A stretch of DNA of 64,000 bases from Inonotus obliquus (GCA_032164295.1 JAJHTX010000010.1:62001-126000), one strand, 5' to 3'. Shown: positions 10,557-21,856, counted from the stretch's first letter. The notes: generated from the sequence alone by a model not told the origin. Numbers and translations are program-made.

Positions 10557-11891
10557 TCATTCTTCGTCATCATCATCGCCATCTCCTTCATCCTCCGACA
10601 CTTCCAGTCCAGCCTTCCTCATAGTCTCCTTATCTCCTCTCCTCTTCGCACTCAGCTCGTCCAGAAGCACAAGGAGATCCTCGTGCTCTTTCTCCACGTC
10701 AGCGCTCTTCTGCTTCGCGTTCTTCAGCTCCGCTCTTAATGATTCGACCTGCGACTTCAGATCGGATATCTGAATACCCAAATGAATGACTTCGTGAGTT
10801 AATGTCGTGTTCTGTACAAGGAAGAGTAATCTTCACCTCAGCAGACGAAGCAGCAGTCGCAGATGCGATCCGTTTCTGGATATCTCCCGACTATTATCAA
10901 TTATCAGTACAGGGTAGATGAAGAACGGAGAGAAACAGTGACGTACCTCGGTCTGTTTGGTCAACTGAGCGGAACTCAGTTGCCGTTGGAGCTCCTCTAT
11001 CTGAGCAGCCTGTTTCCTTATAGCATCTTGCGGGGAGGCGATTTGCATGGCTGATTCCGCATTTTCTCCTTTTCTTCGAGTTAGATTTTCGCAAGAACAA
11101 GAAAAATAGGAAAAATAGACCTGATGTCGCGCTGAGAGTATCGGGATCCAATGTAACAGCACGCTGGATTGTATCTATAACCAGACTATGCTGAGTCGAT
11201 GTAACTTCAATAAGAATCACAACGGACGTACAATAGTTGCTCTTCCAAAAGTCAACAAACGGCCAGTCTACCCAGATCTCAACTTCCGGGTCTTCCTGAC
11301 CGTCCGGTCGGGCGGGTGCTGAATGTAACGCTGGAAATCGGTATGGAAGGATGATTTCCTCAGGTCCAATCGCTTTGAAACGCTCATCCTCGCGAACTCG
11401 TGCCATACATCCATTAAGCGCGTCGGCACTCAGTCGTGATATTATTGAGTGAATTGTTGGCCTATGAACGGGCAAGAGTAAGCAGTCGGGACTAGGAAGC
11501 CATTCAGGTCAGCATTCAGGTCGGGGAAGCGCACCGAGTGATCTCGCCGGATTCACGGTTGAACTCATAGCATATGCCGAGCAGGAAGGCGCACAGGCCT
11601 TGGACGAGGGGATCTACGTTGCTAGTCTGATTAATCGACTCCACGAGCTAGGATTCGGATGAGAACATGGACATCAAACAGAAAACTCCACCCACCGTAC
11701 CAAGCCCTCCACTTTCCAGGAAGTCACGGACTGCCTTTGGATGATCCCAAAGCCATTGTGAGAAAAGCGCAAGATATACGACGATCAACCGAACCCACTC
11801 TCTAGCGTCTCGCTCGGTCTCCGCTGATGCCGCATGTGCCCGGGAGAGGAACACGAGCGACAGGTGCTCAGCCAGCAAGACAATGAGCGTC
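10557..11891 (-). pseudogene. USO1 3' fragment, copy 1 (promoterless)
   Basis: The sequence is nearly identical to 21857-23179 of the complete USO1 gene. It retains the end of the armadillo-like head (LFSQWLWDHPKAVRDFLESG, VDWPFVDFWKSNYC), the coiled coil (AAQIEELQRQLSSAQLTKQ) and the acidic tail (EDEGDGDDDDEE). It starts abruptly at 11891, after CAATGAGCGTC, where unrelated spacer begins; the N-terminal half and promoter are missing. Exon reading frames and splice sites still look intact, which suggests a recent duplication. It is non-functional as USO1, although a truncated transcript cannot be excluded. Confidence 0.8.
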
Positions 11892-13119
11892 AATCACCAT
11901 TTTCCAGATGTGTACAGAATGACTCGCAAAACTCGTCATCTGTGAGGAGCCCCATGGTACGGGTCAGCACAGACCACAGATGTACACACCTAAACCCTTG
12001 GAAGAAGGCATCACCCGAAGATTGACTTTGTCACTTTCGCGACTCGCAACTCGCAATCTGTCTGTCGTCCTTCTCCAAGATCATGCAGCGTGCTCATAAT
12101 ACTGAACGCGTACATCCAACCCCGTCAACGATCCCAGGGTACCCTAGCAAGGCCCGTCGTATCTATTCACGACTGAACGGCAGGTGGTAGAGAGTTTTGC
12201 CTACGTACCTATTCATAACCCGTAGGACGGACAGGTAGTCGCAACGGAGAGACGAAGGCATGTGACGATCGATCGGGCCAGGCCTACTATTCATGGTAGA
12301 TGCACGAGAGCCGAATCAGGGCTTGGGTATGGTTTCAGCATGTGAGAGACAGAATATTTGAATGTAGCGGTGGGGAGGCCATTACAGGGGATGAAACCAT
12401 TCCGTCGCTCCCAGCAATGAGACGTCGACTTTCGAATGACCTTGGCTGATAGCGTGAATTGGACGCAAGCCTGCAACAGCTTCCGCTACCAGGATGTCCC
12501 AAACTACTGAGCAGGGCGAGTGAAGGGGCCGGTAGTGAAGGATGGTATACATCTGGACGTACGGTTTACAGTGTCGGAGCTCAACGAATTTCGAATTAGC
12601 CACTGCGGGCAATGGTCCAAATGAGAGTTGAAAAATGACGCACCAGGGGAACACTGCTCCTCGGCCCGTTCGCAGTTTCGACAGCGACGGCATTTCCTCC
12701 AAGTTGTAATGATCATTTCGGATGCGATTGTGTGATTAGGATGATTTTGCATTGTAGCTGGAGAGGGCGAGTTCCAAGGAGTGAGAGGGAGAAACACGAG
12801 AGTGTCGAGCGGGCTATTCTGTCGAGTAAGGCTGTTCATTACTACAAGAGTCATCTAATCATTGATGGTAATACCTGTGATGGCATGATGCCCCAGATGT
12901 GTCGCCACAGTACTGTCACGACTCGCTGCCGATGCAATATTGTAACGTACCAAATGCAGCTCGCCTACTTTGCAACTACACTACTTGCGAGTACTAGTTC
13001 TCGTCAAATCGGTCAGGAAACAGGAAATCGGTCTGCAGAGTCCCAAGGGTCCTCGCAAAGCACGTTATCTAATTTTGCACGTGCCACGTACTTGCCATAC
13101 TTTGCATCAAGCTACAAGC
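11892..13119. repeat. Conserved spacer upstream of gene A3
   Basis: This is homologous to 3815-4915, 6725-7885 and 17461-18755. Compared with R1/R2 it contains about 75 extra bases around 12620-12690, which extend a Cys-rich minus-strand frame (see separate entry). Confidence 0.6.
12504..12752 (-). CDS. Small Cys-rich frame, divergent from gene A3 (doubtful)
   Basis: From an ATG at 12752 (MQNHPNHTIASEMIITT) the frame gives about 82 residues with CRRCRNCERAEEQCSPG, a spacing like the second half of a Zn2Cys6 cluster (C-x2-C-x6-C), and further cysteines downstream. The counterpart in R4 (18102-18383) keeps the same cysteines and adds one (CRKCRRCRNC), though its C-terminus is shifted. In R1 and R2 the core is deleted. 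It lies about 460 bp upstream of the A3 start on the opposite strand. It could be a degenerate remnant of a zinc-cluster gene or a chance frame. Confidence 0.3.
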   Translation of the reverse strand: MQNHPNHTIASEMIITTWRKCRRCRNCERAEEQCSPGASFFNSHLDHCPQWLIRNSLSSDTVNRTSRCIPSFTTGPFTRPAQ

Positions 13120-13127
13120 TATATAAA
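13120..13127 (+). promoter_or_regulatory. TATA box of gene A3
   Basis: TATATAAA lies in the conserved CAAGC-box context, 97 bp before the A3 start codon. Confidence 0.6.
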
Positions 13128-13216
13128 CGCCCTCCTTTCGCCCCAGGTATGCTTCCTCCAATAACAACGTACACTCAAAGCACCCTCCTATACATCACCA
13201 CTGCTTTCCAACACCA

Positions 13217-15034
13217 ATGGTTGAAAGGGAAACATACAACAGGTATCGTCGTCAATATAGGGCGCTGAATAAATGTCTGTAATCATCCCAGTTTCTCCTA
13301 CTTTGAATAGAGTGCTAACGTACCACTTCAGATGGTAAGGAGAAGGGTTATGAACTTCGAGAATATTCAGTCAATGAAACGCACGTGTCTGAATTTGTAT
13401 TAAAAGGAACCCATGATGTGAAGCATACTGCTTCAGGTGAGACAAAGTATGAAGCTTGTGCGGGACTCTGCGATCAAGTAGGAGTACAGATAGAGACGAA
13501 GACGAGGCCCATACTCCAAGCTGTGAGGAGTCCTTGGCTTGAAAATAAAATGGAAACCCATAAGTATTATGAAGCCTTCAAGAAATGTTGTATCATCTCA
13601 TTTTCTCCTAATTTGAATAGGAGCTAACATATAACTTCAGTTGCTGATGCGAATGATTATGTGATTCGCCTTTATGATCCTGAGGGTGAGGAAGGGTTCC
13701 GGGTTCTTATTAGAACTCAGAAAAAATCCTCAATAGTGTGCGGGGGGTCAGGCCCTACAGTGGAGAAAGCTATGGAATCGAAAGAGCTCGTAGATTATGT
13801 AGATGAAAAGACGGGATTCCTAGAAACACTGAGAAAGGAAAGGGCGCAGACATCAGCCAGTAGATCGACACCGGAAACGTCCCAAAATACCAATAAGCGT
13901 ACCAATAATAGTTTGACACCACCACAGGAAGCAAGACCGTCCAAAACAGGAAAGTCGACATCGGGTAAAAAGAGTATGGAGAGAGAGACTAGTCAGCATC
14001 ATCTCAGTTTCTCCTCATTTGATAGGGGCTAACATACCGACTTCAGATGAGAAGAACAAGACAATGCCCCGAACTGGCAGATCAACCATGACGTCCACAA
14101 AAATAACTACACAAGAAAGACATGAGATGATGGATAATCCTCATTATAATGAAACCCTCGAACCATGTCTGTACCAGTTCTCCTAATTTGATTAGGGGCT
14201 AACATACCACTTTAGATCGTGAAGAGAAAAAGTATAAGCTCGTTCCTCTTCGGAACGATGTGGGCGACTTCGAGCTTAGATATGAGACCGAACGTGGCCA
14301 TCTAGTGGCGAGTGGATCAGGGACTACAGTGGCGGATGCTATTGAAAATCTCTGCAAGTGGGTTAAGGGTGCCACGAAGAAGACATTGGTATCCTTGAAA
14401 AAGGGGAATAAAGCGGTATCCGAAGAGGATAGACAGGAAATAAAGAATTACGATGACATCGGCCAAATCAATTCATGTCTGTGTCATCCCAGTTTCTCCT
14501 AATCTGATAGGGGCTAACATACCACTTCAGTTGTTAAACCGAGAGGATATAAATTAGGTTGCTATTGGAATTTCATGGATGAGTTTGTGGTCTTCTTTAA
14601 AACCAATACCAAATCTACAGTGAAGGACTCCATAGTTATAGGCTTCACAGTGAAGGAAGCTCTTGATAAGCTCCTTAATTGGGTTAATAAGGAGAAGGAG
14701 AAGGAAGCCAGTAGATTGACACCGGAAGCAATATCAACGGCCATGATGGACAATACTAAGGATAAAATGGAGGAACATTTGCATTTTCGTACTTACAAGA
14801 TCAATAAATGTCTGTATCATCTCACTTTCTCCTTATTTCAATAGGGGCTAACATACCACTTCAGTTCTTAGCAATAATCCTGGATATGCATTTGAGCACT
14901 TTCGCAGAAATGGAAAGCTCGTGCTTCAAATATTAGACATCACCGGCACTCCAGTAAAGGTAGGTGAGGGGTTTTCAGATAAAGAAGCCATTAAGGATCT
15001 CGAGGACAAGATAGATGATCCGTCTCCATGGTGA
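13217..15034 (+). CDS. Gene A3, intact modular-exon family protein (about 497 aa)
   Basis: Seven exons: 13217-13274, 13332-13586, 13641-13991, 14047-14166, 14216-14476, 14531-14809 and 14865-15034. The joined frame is open throughout, every internal exon is a multiple of three, and all introns are phase 1 and 49-57 bp. Exon 1 is unique (MVERETYNRYRRQYRALNK). Exons 2, 3, 5, 6 and 7 each carry one module: a Tyr-x-Leu strand, an F-x-V strand, and a Gly-rich turn leading to a helix (HTASGETKYEACAGL, GSGPTVEKAMESKELV, GSGTTVADAIENL, GFTVKEALDKLLNWV, GFSDKEAIKDLE). Exon 4 is a Thr/Lys-rich linker. SRLTPE-type linkers follow several modules. The module outline loosely recalls the beta-beta-beta-alpha half of a dsRNA-binding domain; that is inference. 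No signal peptide, membrane segment or enzyme motif is seen. Confidence 0.75.
13275..14864 (+). repeat. Near-identical intron family in gene A3 (six copies)
   Basis: Introns at 13275-13331, 13587-13640, 13992-14046, 14167-14215, 14477-14530 and 14810-14864 share a GTCTGTATCATC start (with variants), a TTTCTCCTAATTTGA core, and a GGGGCTAACATACCACTTCAG-like end holding a CTAAC branch site. Copies of the same intron family occur throughout A1, A2 and A4. The intron identity exceeds that of the flanking exons by eye. Confidence 0.85.
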
Positions 15035-16116
15035 AGGAAAGGATCAAAAAAAATGATTATATCATGTGATACTTCAGATCCTGTCTTATGTCATACTTGA
15101 TCGTCAATATAAATTATTCAACAACAAATTGCGTAGTGCCATTTCATGGTATCATAAGTGAGATTGCATGACAGTACTGCTTCGTACCGTGCACCACTTT
15201 CAGAGATCCAGGCAGGACATAATGTCAGCTGGCGGTCTAATGTATCCAACCATCCGTGTTCGCAAGAAAAACATAAAGATGATACGCAGGAAGATGACTA
15301 TGAAGTTGGGGTGGATTGCTCTTGCAGTCATGCAGATACGCCTCAACGCCTTTCGAAGATGAAGGTCATGATTGTGAAGTTACGGGTTAGGGGTACCTTA
15401 TTACATAACCAATCAGGGTTGAGTTGTGCTTCGTCGCCTTGATCACCATGCTTAGATTGAGAAGACTAGAAAATCGAGGTGGATCGACTCGCGAAAAGCG
15501 ACTAAAGAAGCTTGACGACATCAACTACTTGCAGGTCAAAGGCTCTTGAAGGGCTGGAGTATAGGACGTCTGGGTACACACGCATACGGAGGAGGTACTG
15601 GATGAGCCGTCCTTCCGGCGAACTGCCTTTATCCTTATAGTCCATCGGACTAGTAGAGTGATTCAAGAGAAGAATTTCAGGCTGTGGTGCTGAACTCACT
15701 TCAGCAGAAAGGTCGCCAACAAAATTGGCACTGCTTCGCGTCTGCGTGGGGAGTATCATTAACATGAGATATTGGCGGCATACAGAGGAGTAATCCTAAT
15801 ACAGGCTGAAGCGAGCCGCAAAGTGGCTTTTCGGCCGTATATTGACGATGATTGGGCCAAGCCAACGACTCTTAGAGGTCTCGAAGAAGTCGGATCTCGG
15901 CGATTGCTGCGTTAATTACACCCGGAACTGCACAGGGTCCTGATATAAACAAGAAAAGGCTGCCACATAGTTGTTCAAATGTATCGTCAACGCTCACTAT
16001 CAATCAACGATGCTCTCGTGTGCGCGTGAATGGTGTACTGCTTGCCATGCACAGTGTAGAATGACGACAAGTTGATACAAAAACACGTACAAAGGATCAA
16101 CGGGACAGACTATAAT

Positions 16117-17460
16117 TCATTCTTCGTCATCATCATCGCCATCTCCTTCATCCTCCGATACCTCCAGTCCAGCCTTCCTCATAGTCTCCTTATCTCCTCT
16201 CCTCTTCGCACTCAGCTCGTCCAGAAGCACAAGGAGATCCTCGTGCTCTTTCTCCACGTCAGCGCTCTTCTGCTTCGCGCTCTTGAGCTCCGCTCTTAAT
16301 GATTCGACCTGCATCTTCAGATCGGATATCTGAATACCCAAATGAACGAGTTCGTGGGTTAATGCCGAGTTCTGTACACGCAAGAATAATCTTCACCTCA
16401 GCAGACGAAGCAGCAGTCGCAGATGCGATCCGTTTCTGGATATCTCCCGACTATTATCAATTATCAGTACAGGGTAGATGAAGAACGGAGAGAAACAGTG
16501 ACGTACCTCGGTCTGTTTGGTCAACTGAGCGGAACTCAGTTGCCGTTGGAGCTCCTCTATCTGAGCAGCCTGTTTCCTTATAGCATCTTGCAGGGAGGCG
16601 ATGAGCATGGCTGATTCCGCATTTTCTCCTTTTCTTCGAGTTAGATTTTCGCAAGAACAAGAAAAATAGGAAAAATAGACCTGATGTCGCGCTGAGAGTA
16701 TCGGGATCCAATGTAACAGCACGCTGGATTGTATCTATAACCAGACTATGATGAGTCGATGTAACTTCAATAAGAATCACAACGGACGTACAATAGTTGC
16801 TCTTCCAAAAGTCAACAAACGGCCAGTCTACCCAGATCTCAACTTCCGGGTCTTCCTGACCGTCCGGTCGGGCGGGTGCTGAATGTAACGCTGGAAATCG
16901 GTATGGAAGGATGATTTCCTCAGGTCCAATCGCTCTGAAACGCTCATCCTCGCGAACTCGTGCCATACATGATACATCCATTAAGCGCGTCGGCACTCAG
17001 TCGTGATATTATTGAGTGAATTGTTGGCCTATGAACGGGCAAGAGTAAGCAGTCGGGACTAGGAAGCCATTCAGGTCAGCATTCAGGTCGGGGAAGCGCA
17101 CCGAGTGATCTCGCCGGATTCACGGTTGAACTCATAGCATATGCCGAGCAGGAAGGCGCACAGGCCTTGGACGAGGGGATCTACGTTGCTAGTCTGATTA
17201 ATCGACTCCACGAGCTAGGATTCGGATGAGAACATGGACATCAAACAGAAAACTCCACCCACCGTACCAAGCCCTCCACTTTCCAGGAAGTCACGGACTG
17301 CCTTTGGATGATCCCAAAGCCATTGTGAGAAAAGCGCAAGATATACGACGATCAACCGAACCCACTCTCTAGCGTCTCGCTCGGTCTCCGCTGATGCCGC
17401 ATGTGCCCGGGAGAGGAACACGAGCGACAGGTGCTCAGCCAGCAAGACAATGAGAGCGTC
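16117..17460 (-). pseudogene. USO1 3' fragment, copy 2 (promoterless)
   Basis: This is a second partial copy of the USO1 C-terminal half. It has the same content and breakpoint as the fragment at 10557-11891, plus small differences: an extra AG near the breakpoint (TGAGAGCGTC) and a 6-bp duplication (ATACATGATACATCC) at about 16970 that alters one exon. It keeps the coiled coil and the EDEGDGDDDDEE tail. It lacks the N-terminal head and any USO1 promoter. Confidence 0.8.
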
Positions 17461-18755
17461 AATCACCATTTTCCAGATGTGTACAGAATGACTCGCAAAA
17501 CTCGTCATCTGTGAGGAGCCCCATGGTACGGGTCAGCACAGACCACAGATGTACACACCTAAACCCTTGGAAGAAGGCATCACCCGAAGATTGACTTTGT
17601 CACTTTCGCGACTCGCAACTCGCAATCTGTCTGTCGTCCTCCTCCAAGATCATGCAGCGTGCTCATAATACTGAACGCGTACATCCAACCCCGTCAACGA
17701 TCCCAGGGTACCCTAGCAAGGCCCGTCGTATCTATTCACGACTGAACGGCAGGTGGTAGAGAGTTTTGCCTACGTACCTATTCATAACCCGTAGGACGGA
17801 CAGGTAGTCGAAACGGAGAGACGAAGGCATGTGACGATCGATCGGGCCAGGCCTCTTATTTATTAGATGCACGAGAACCGAATCAGGGCTTGGGTATGGT
17901 TTCAGCATGTGAGAGACAGAATATTTATATGTAGCAGTGGGGAGGCCATTACAGCGGATGAAACCATTCCGTCGCTCCCAACAATGAGACGTCGACTTAC
18001 GACTTGTGCTGCAGCTGGATCGTGCCCGCCTGATAGCGTGAATTAGACGCAAGCAACAGCTTTGCCGTCACTGGTACTCTGGTTTGCGCTGCTATGATAG
18101 ATCAAAACCGTTGCACAGGCGAGACTCCGACGTGGTGTGAGGGAGTGAAGTAGCCGATGGCGAAGGAGGGTATACACCCATGTGTTCCGTCCACGGTGTC
18201 GGAGCTCAACGAATTTCGAAATAGCCACTGCGGGCAATGGTCCAAATAAGAGTTGAAAAATGACGCACCAGGGGAACACTGCTCCTCGGCCCGTTCGCAG
18301 TTTCGACAACGACGGCATTTTCTGCAAGTTGTAATGATCATTTCGGATGCGATTGTGGAACAGTGATTAGGATGATTTTGCATTGTAGCTGGAGAGGGCG
18401 AGTTCCAAGGAGTGAGAGGGAGAAACACCGAGAGTGTCGTGACAGTTGCAGTGCTCAGTACTAAAGGCTGCTCTACAACGATTCAATGATGCCCAATTGT
18501 GTCGCCACAGTGTCACGTCTCGCTGCCGATGCAAACAAGCAATATTGTAATGTACCAAATGCATACGTTTGTTGACACTACTTGCGAGTACTAGTTCTCG
18601 TCAAATCGGGATCCCTATCCGTGCTCGCTCAGGAAACAGGAAATCGGTCTGCAGAGTCCCAAGGGACCTCGCAAAGCACGTTATCTAATTTTGCATATGT
18701 CACACACGTTTGACTGGTCATGCGTACTTGCCATACTTTGCATCAAGCTACAAGC
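17461..18755. repeat. Conserved spacer upstream of gene A4
   Basis: This is homologous to the spacers of the other three units and closest to that of R3. It holds the R4 version of the Cys-rich minus-strand frame (18102-18383). Its 3' end carries the CATCAAGCTACAAGC box and TATA element of A4. Confidence 0.6.
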
Positions 18756-18763
18756 TGTATAAA
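18756..18763 (+). promoter_or_regulatory. TATA-like box of gene A4
   Basis: TGTATAAA stands in the position of TATATAAA in the other copies, 96 bp before the A4 start codon. One base differs from the others. Confidence 0.5.
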
Positions 18764-18851
18764 CGCCCCAGGTATGCGTTTTCCAATAACAACATACACA
18801 CTCTCCTATAGATCACCACTGCTTTCCAAGACATCAATTCCCAAAAACATT

Positions 18852-20941
18852 ATGGATAAAAAGGTGTATCAATTTCATGGGCGGGCACTCGATAAATGTC
18901 TGTAATCATCCCAGTTTCTCCTACTTTGAATAGAGTGCTAACATACCACTTCAGATTGTGCCGAGAGGGGTTATAAACTTTTGAAGGACAGGAATGCAGA
19001 CGGAGATCATGTGCTTAGTCTTCAACCCAATGATTTTAATCGGAATAATTATACTGCTTCAGGCAAGACACAGTATGTAGCTCGTGCAAAACTCTACGCT
19101 CAAGTAGAAGAACAGATAGAGACGATGAGGAAGACGAAGCCCAATCTCAAAGCTGTGAAGGATGAAGATTGTATAAATGAAATGGAGACCCATGATAATT
19201 ATGAGTTATTCTCGAAGTGTCTGTATCATCTCATTTTCTCCTAATTTGAATAGGAGCTAACATACAACTTCAGTTGCTAAAGAGAGAGAATTGAAACTTA
19301 TGCTTTATGAGCTTGTGGAAGGGTTCACTATTCAATTTAAAACTAGAAATAGACATAGAGTGGGCCCGGAGGGTTTAGGCAATACAGTGAAGGAAGCTAT
19401 GGATTCAGAAGAGCTTGTAGATTATGTAAATAATAATAGATTGAAGGAAGAAGCATCAAAGCCCAAAGTCAAAGCTGTGAAGGACCCAAAGTATATAAAT
19501 GAAATGGAGACCCACAATAATTATGAGTTATTCTTGAAGTGTCTGTATCATCTCATTTTCTCCTAATTTGAATAGGAGCTAACATACAACTTCAGTTGCT
19601 AAAGAGAGAGAATTGAAACTTATGCTTTATGAGCTTGTGGAAGGGTTCACTATTCAATTTAAACATCAGGACACTCATAGAGATAGACGTAAAGTGGGCC
19701 CAGAAGGTTTAGGCAATACAGTGAAGGAAGCTATGGATTCAGAAGAGCTTGTAAAGTATGTAGATAAAAGGGCACAGACATCAGCCAGTAGATTGACACC
19801 AAAAACATTCAGAGGCCAAGAAAAAGCATCAAATAACCGTACCAAAACAGGAACGTCAACATTGGGTACTACAGGTAAAAAAAGAATGGAGAGAGAGACT
19901 AGTCAGTATCATCTCAGTTTCTCCTCATTTGATAGAGGCTAACATACCGACTTCAGTTAAGAACAAGAGATCCGAGATAATGCCCCAAACTGGCAGATTA
20001 ACTGTGACGTCCACAAAAATAACTACGCAAGAAAGACATGAGATGCTGAATGATTCTTGTTATAATGAAACCCTCGAACCATGTCTGTACCAGTTCTCCT
20101 AATTTGAATAGGAGCTAACATACCACTTCAGATCGTGAAGAGAAAAAGTATAAGCTCATTCCTCTTCGGAATGATGTGGGCGACTTCGAGCTTAGATATG
20201 AGACCGAACGCGGCCATCTAGTAGCGAGTGGATCAGGGACTACAGTGGCGGAGGCTATTGAAAATCTCTGCAAGTGGGTTAAGGGTGCCACGAAGAAGAC
20301 ATTGGTATCCTTGGAAAGGGGGAATAAACTGGTATCCGATCAGGATAAACAGAAAATAAAGAATTACGATGACATCGGCCAAATCAATTCATGTTTGTGT
20401 CATCCCAGTTTCTCCTAATTTGATAGGGGCTAACATACCACTTCAGTTGTTAAACCGAGAGGATATAGATTAGGTTGCTATTGGAATATCATGGATGAGT
20501 TTGTGGTCTTCTTTAAAACCAATACCAAATCTACAGTGAAGGACTCCATAGTTATAGGCTTCACAGTGAAGGAAGCTCTTGATAAGCTCCTTAATTGGGT
20601 TAATAAGGAGAAGGAAGCCAGTAGATTGACACCGGAAGCAATATCAAAGGCCATGATGGACAATACTAAGGATAAAATGGAGGAACATTTCCATCTCATT
20701 ACTGACACAATCAATGATTGTCTGTATCATCTCACTTTCTCCTTATTTCAATAGGGGCTAACATACCACTTCAGTTCTTAGCGATAATCCTAGATACAAA
20801 TTTGAGCACTTTCGCAGAGATGGAAAGCTCGTGCTTCAAATATTAGACATCACCGGCACTCCAGTAAAGGAAGGTAAGGGGGTTACAGATGAACAAGCTA
20901 TTAAGGATCTCGAGCAAGAGATAAATGATCACATATGGTGA
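18852..20941 (+). CDS. Gene A4, intact modular-exon family protein (about 569 aa)
   Basis: Eight exons: 18852-18897, 18955-19218, 19274-19540, 19596-19901, 19957-20082, 20132-20392, 20447-20719 and 20775-20941. The joined frame is open throughout, with phase-1 introns of 49-57 bp. Exon 1 is unique (MDKKVYQFHGRALDK). Exons 2, 3, 4, 6, 7 and 8 carry the strand-strand-helix module (e.g. ASGKTQYVARAKLYAQV, GLGNTVKEAMDSEELV, GSGTTVAEAIENL, GVTDEQAIKDLEQ). Exon 5 is a Thr-rich linker. A4 matches A3 exon by exon except for its extra exon 3. That exon begins like exon 4 (identical for about 65 bases) and ends like exon 2 (the INEMETH tail), as expected from unequal crossing-over. Its 3' neighbour is USO1 in convergent orientation. 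Confidence 0.75.
18898..20774 (+). repeat. Near-identical intron family in gene A4 (seven copies)
   Basis: Introns at 18898-18954, 19219-19273, 19541-19595, 19902-19956, 20083-20131, 20393-20446 and 20720-20774 belong to the same family as those of A3. The first intron of each A gene is a distinct subtype (TAATCATCCCAG start, ACTTTGAATAGAGTGC core), so intron identity partly tracks position. Confidence 0.85.
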
Positions 20942-21856
20942 AGGAAAGGATCAAAAAAAAAATTATATCATGTGATACTTCAGATCCTGTCTTATGTCAT
21001 ACTTGATCGTCAATATAAATTCAACAACAAATTGCGTAGTGCTGTATCATGATGTCCACTGGCAGTCAGTCTCGATAGGGTATGTATGATGTATCCGATC
21101 ATCTGTGTTCGCAAGAAAAACATGAAGATGATACGCAACTATGAAGTTGGGGTAGATTGCTCTTGCAGTCATGCAGATACGCCTCAACGCCTTTCGAAAG
21201 ACGGAGATTGGAGGAAGATGGTTATGATTGTGAAGCTAGGGGTTAGGGGTACCTTATTACATAACCAATCAGGGTTGAGTTATGCTTCGTCGCCAGGTGG
21301 GTTGATCACCATGCTTAGATTGAGAAGACTAACAAATCGAGTTGTGTACACTTGTCGCATGCCACGGAAGAGCAGTTTTCATTCCTCATAGTCCATCGGA
21401 CTAGTAGAGCGATCGAAGAGAAGAATTTCAGGCTGTGGTGCTGAACTCACTTGAGGAGAAAGGTCGCCAACAAAATTGGCACTGCCTCGCGTCTGCGTGG
21501 GGAGTATCATTAACTTGAGATATTGGCGGCATACAGAGGAGTAATCCTAATACTAAGAGGTCTCGAAGAAGTCGGATCTTTTCCTGAAATATTACTATGT
21601 AAGCTGCTGAGGTTGTCCATGAGTCCAAATGTGGCGAATGCTGTGTTATTTACAACCGGAATTGCACAGGGTCCTGATATAAACTAAAAACGGCTGCCAC
21701 ATAGCTGTTCAAATCTATCGTCAACGCTCACTAATGCAAACAATCAACGATGTTCTCGTGTGCGCGTGAATAGTGTACCGCTTGCTATTCACAGTGTAGA
21801 ATGACGACAAGTTGATACAAAAACACGTACAAAGGATCAACGGGACAGACTATAAT

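Larger units (their letters stand above)
9618..15160. repeat. Array unit R3 (USO1 3' fragment plus gene A3)
   Basis: This unit carries, in order, the entry segment, about 0.8 kb homologous to the 3' flank of USO1 (from GATCACCATGCTTAG), the minus-strand USO1 C-terminal coding region, the spacer block, a TATA box and gene A3. R3 and R4 share the same USO1 breakpoint, so one is probably a copy of the other. Confidence 0.7.
15161..21030. repeat. Array unit R4 (USO1 3' fragment plus gene A4)
   Basis: It has the same block order as R3, including the same USO1 breakpoint at the CAATCACCATTTTCCAG junction. It starts at a GTACCGTGCACCACTTTCAG segment. Downstream of A4 the repeat passes into the 3' flank of the native USO1 gene. 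Confidence 0.7.

Noticed and set aside
10512..10739. Plus-strand open frame, with copies at 16072 and 21812, starting MIQKHVQRINGTDY
   Set aside because: It is antisense to the conserved acidic tail and coiled coil of USO1; its conservation follows from the USO1 coding strand.
5140..20774. Regularly spaced near-identical ~55-bp repeats that could be read as a CRISPR-like array
   Set aside because: The spacing is irregular (80-350 bp), each repeat has a GT start, CTAAC branch site and AG end, and the intervening segments join into one open frame. They are introns in a eukaryotic gene.
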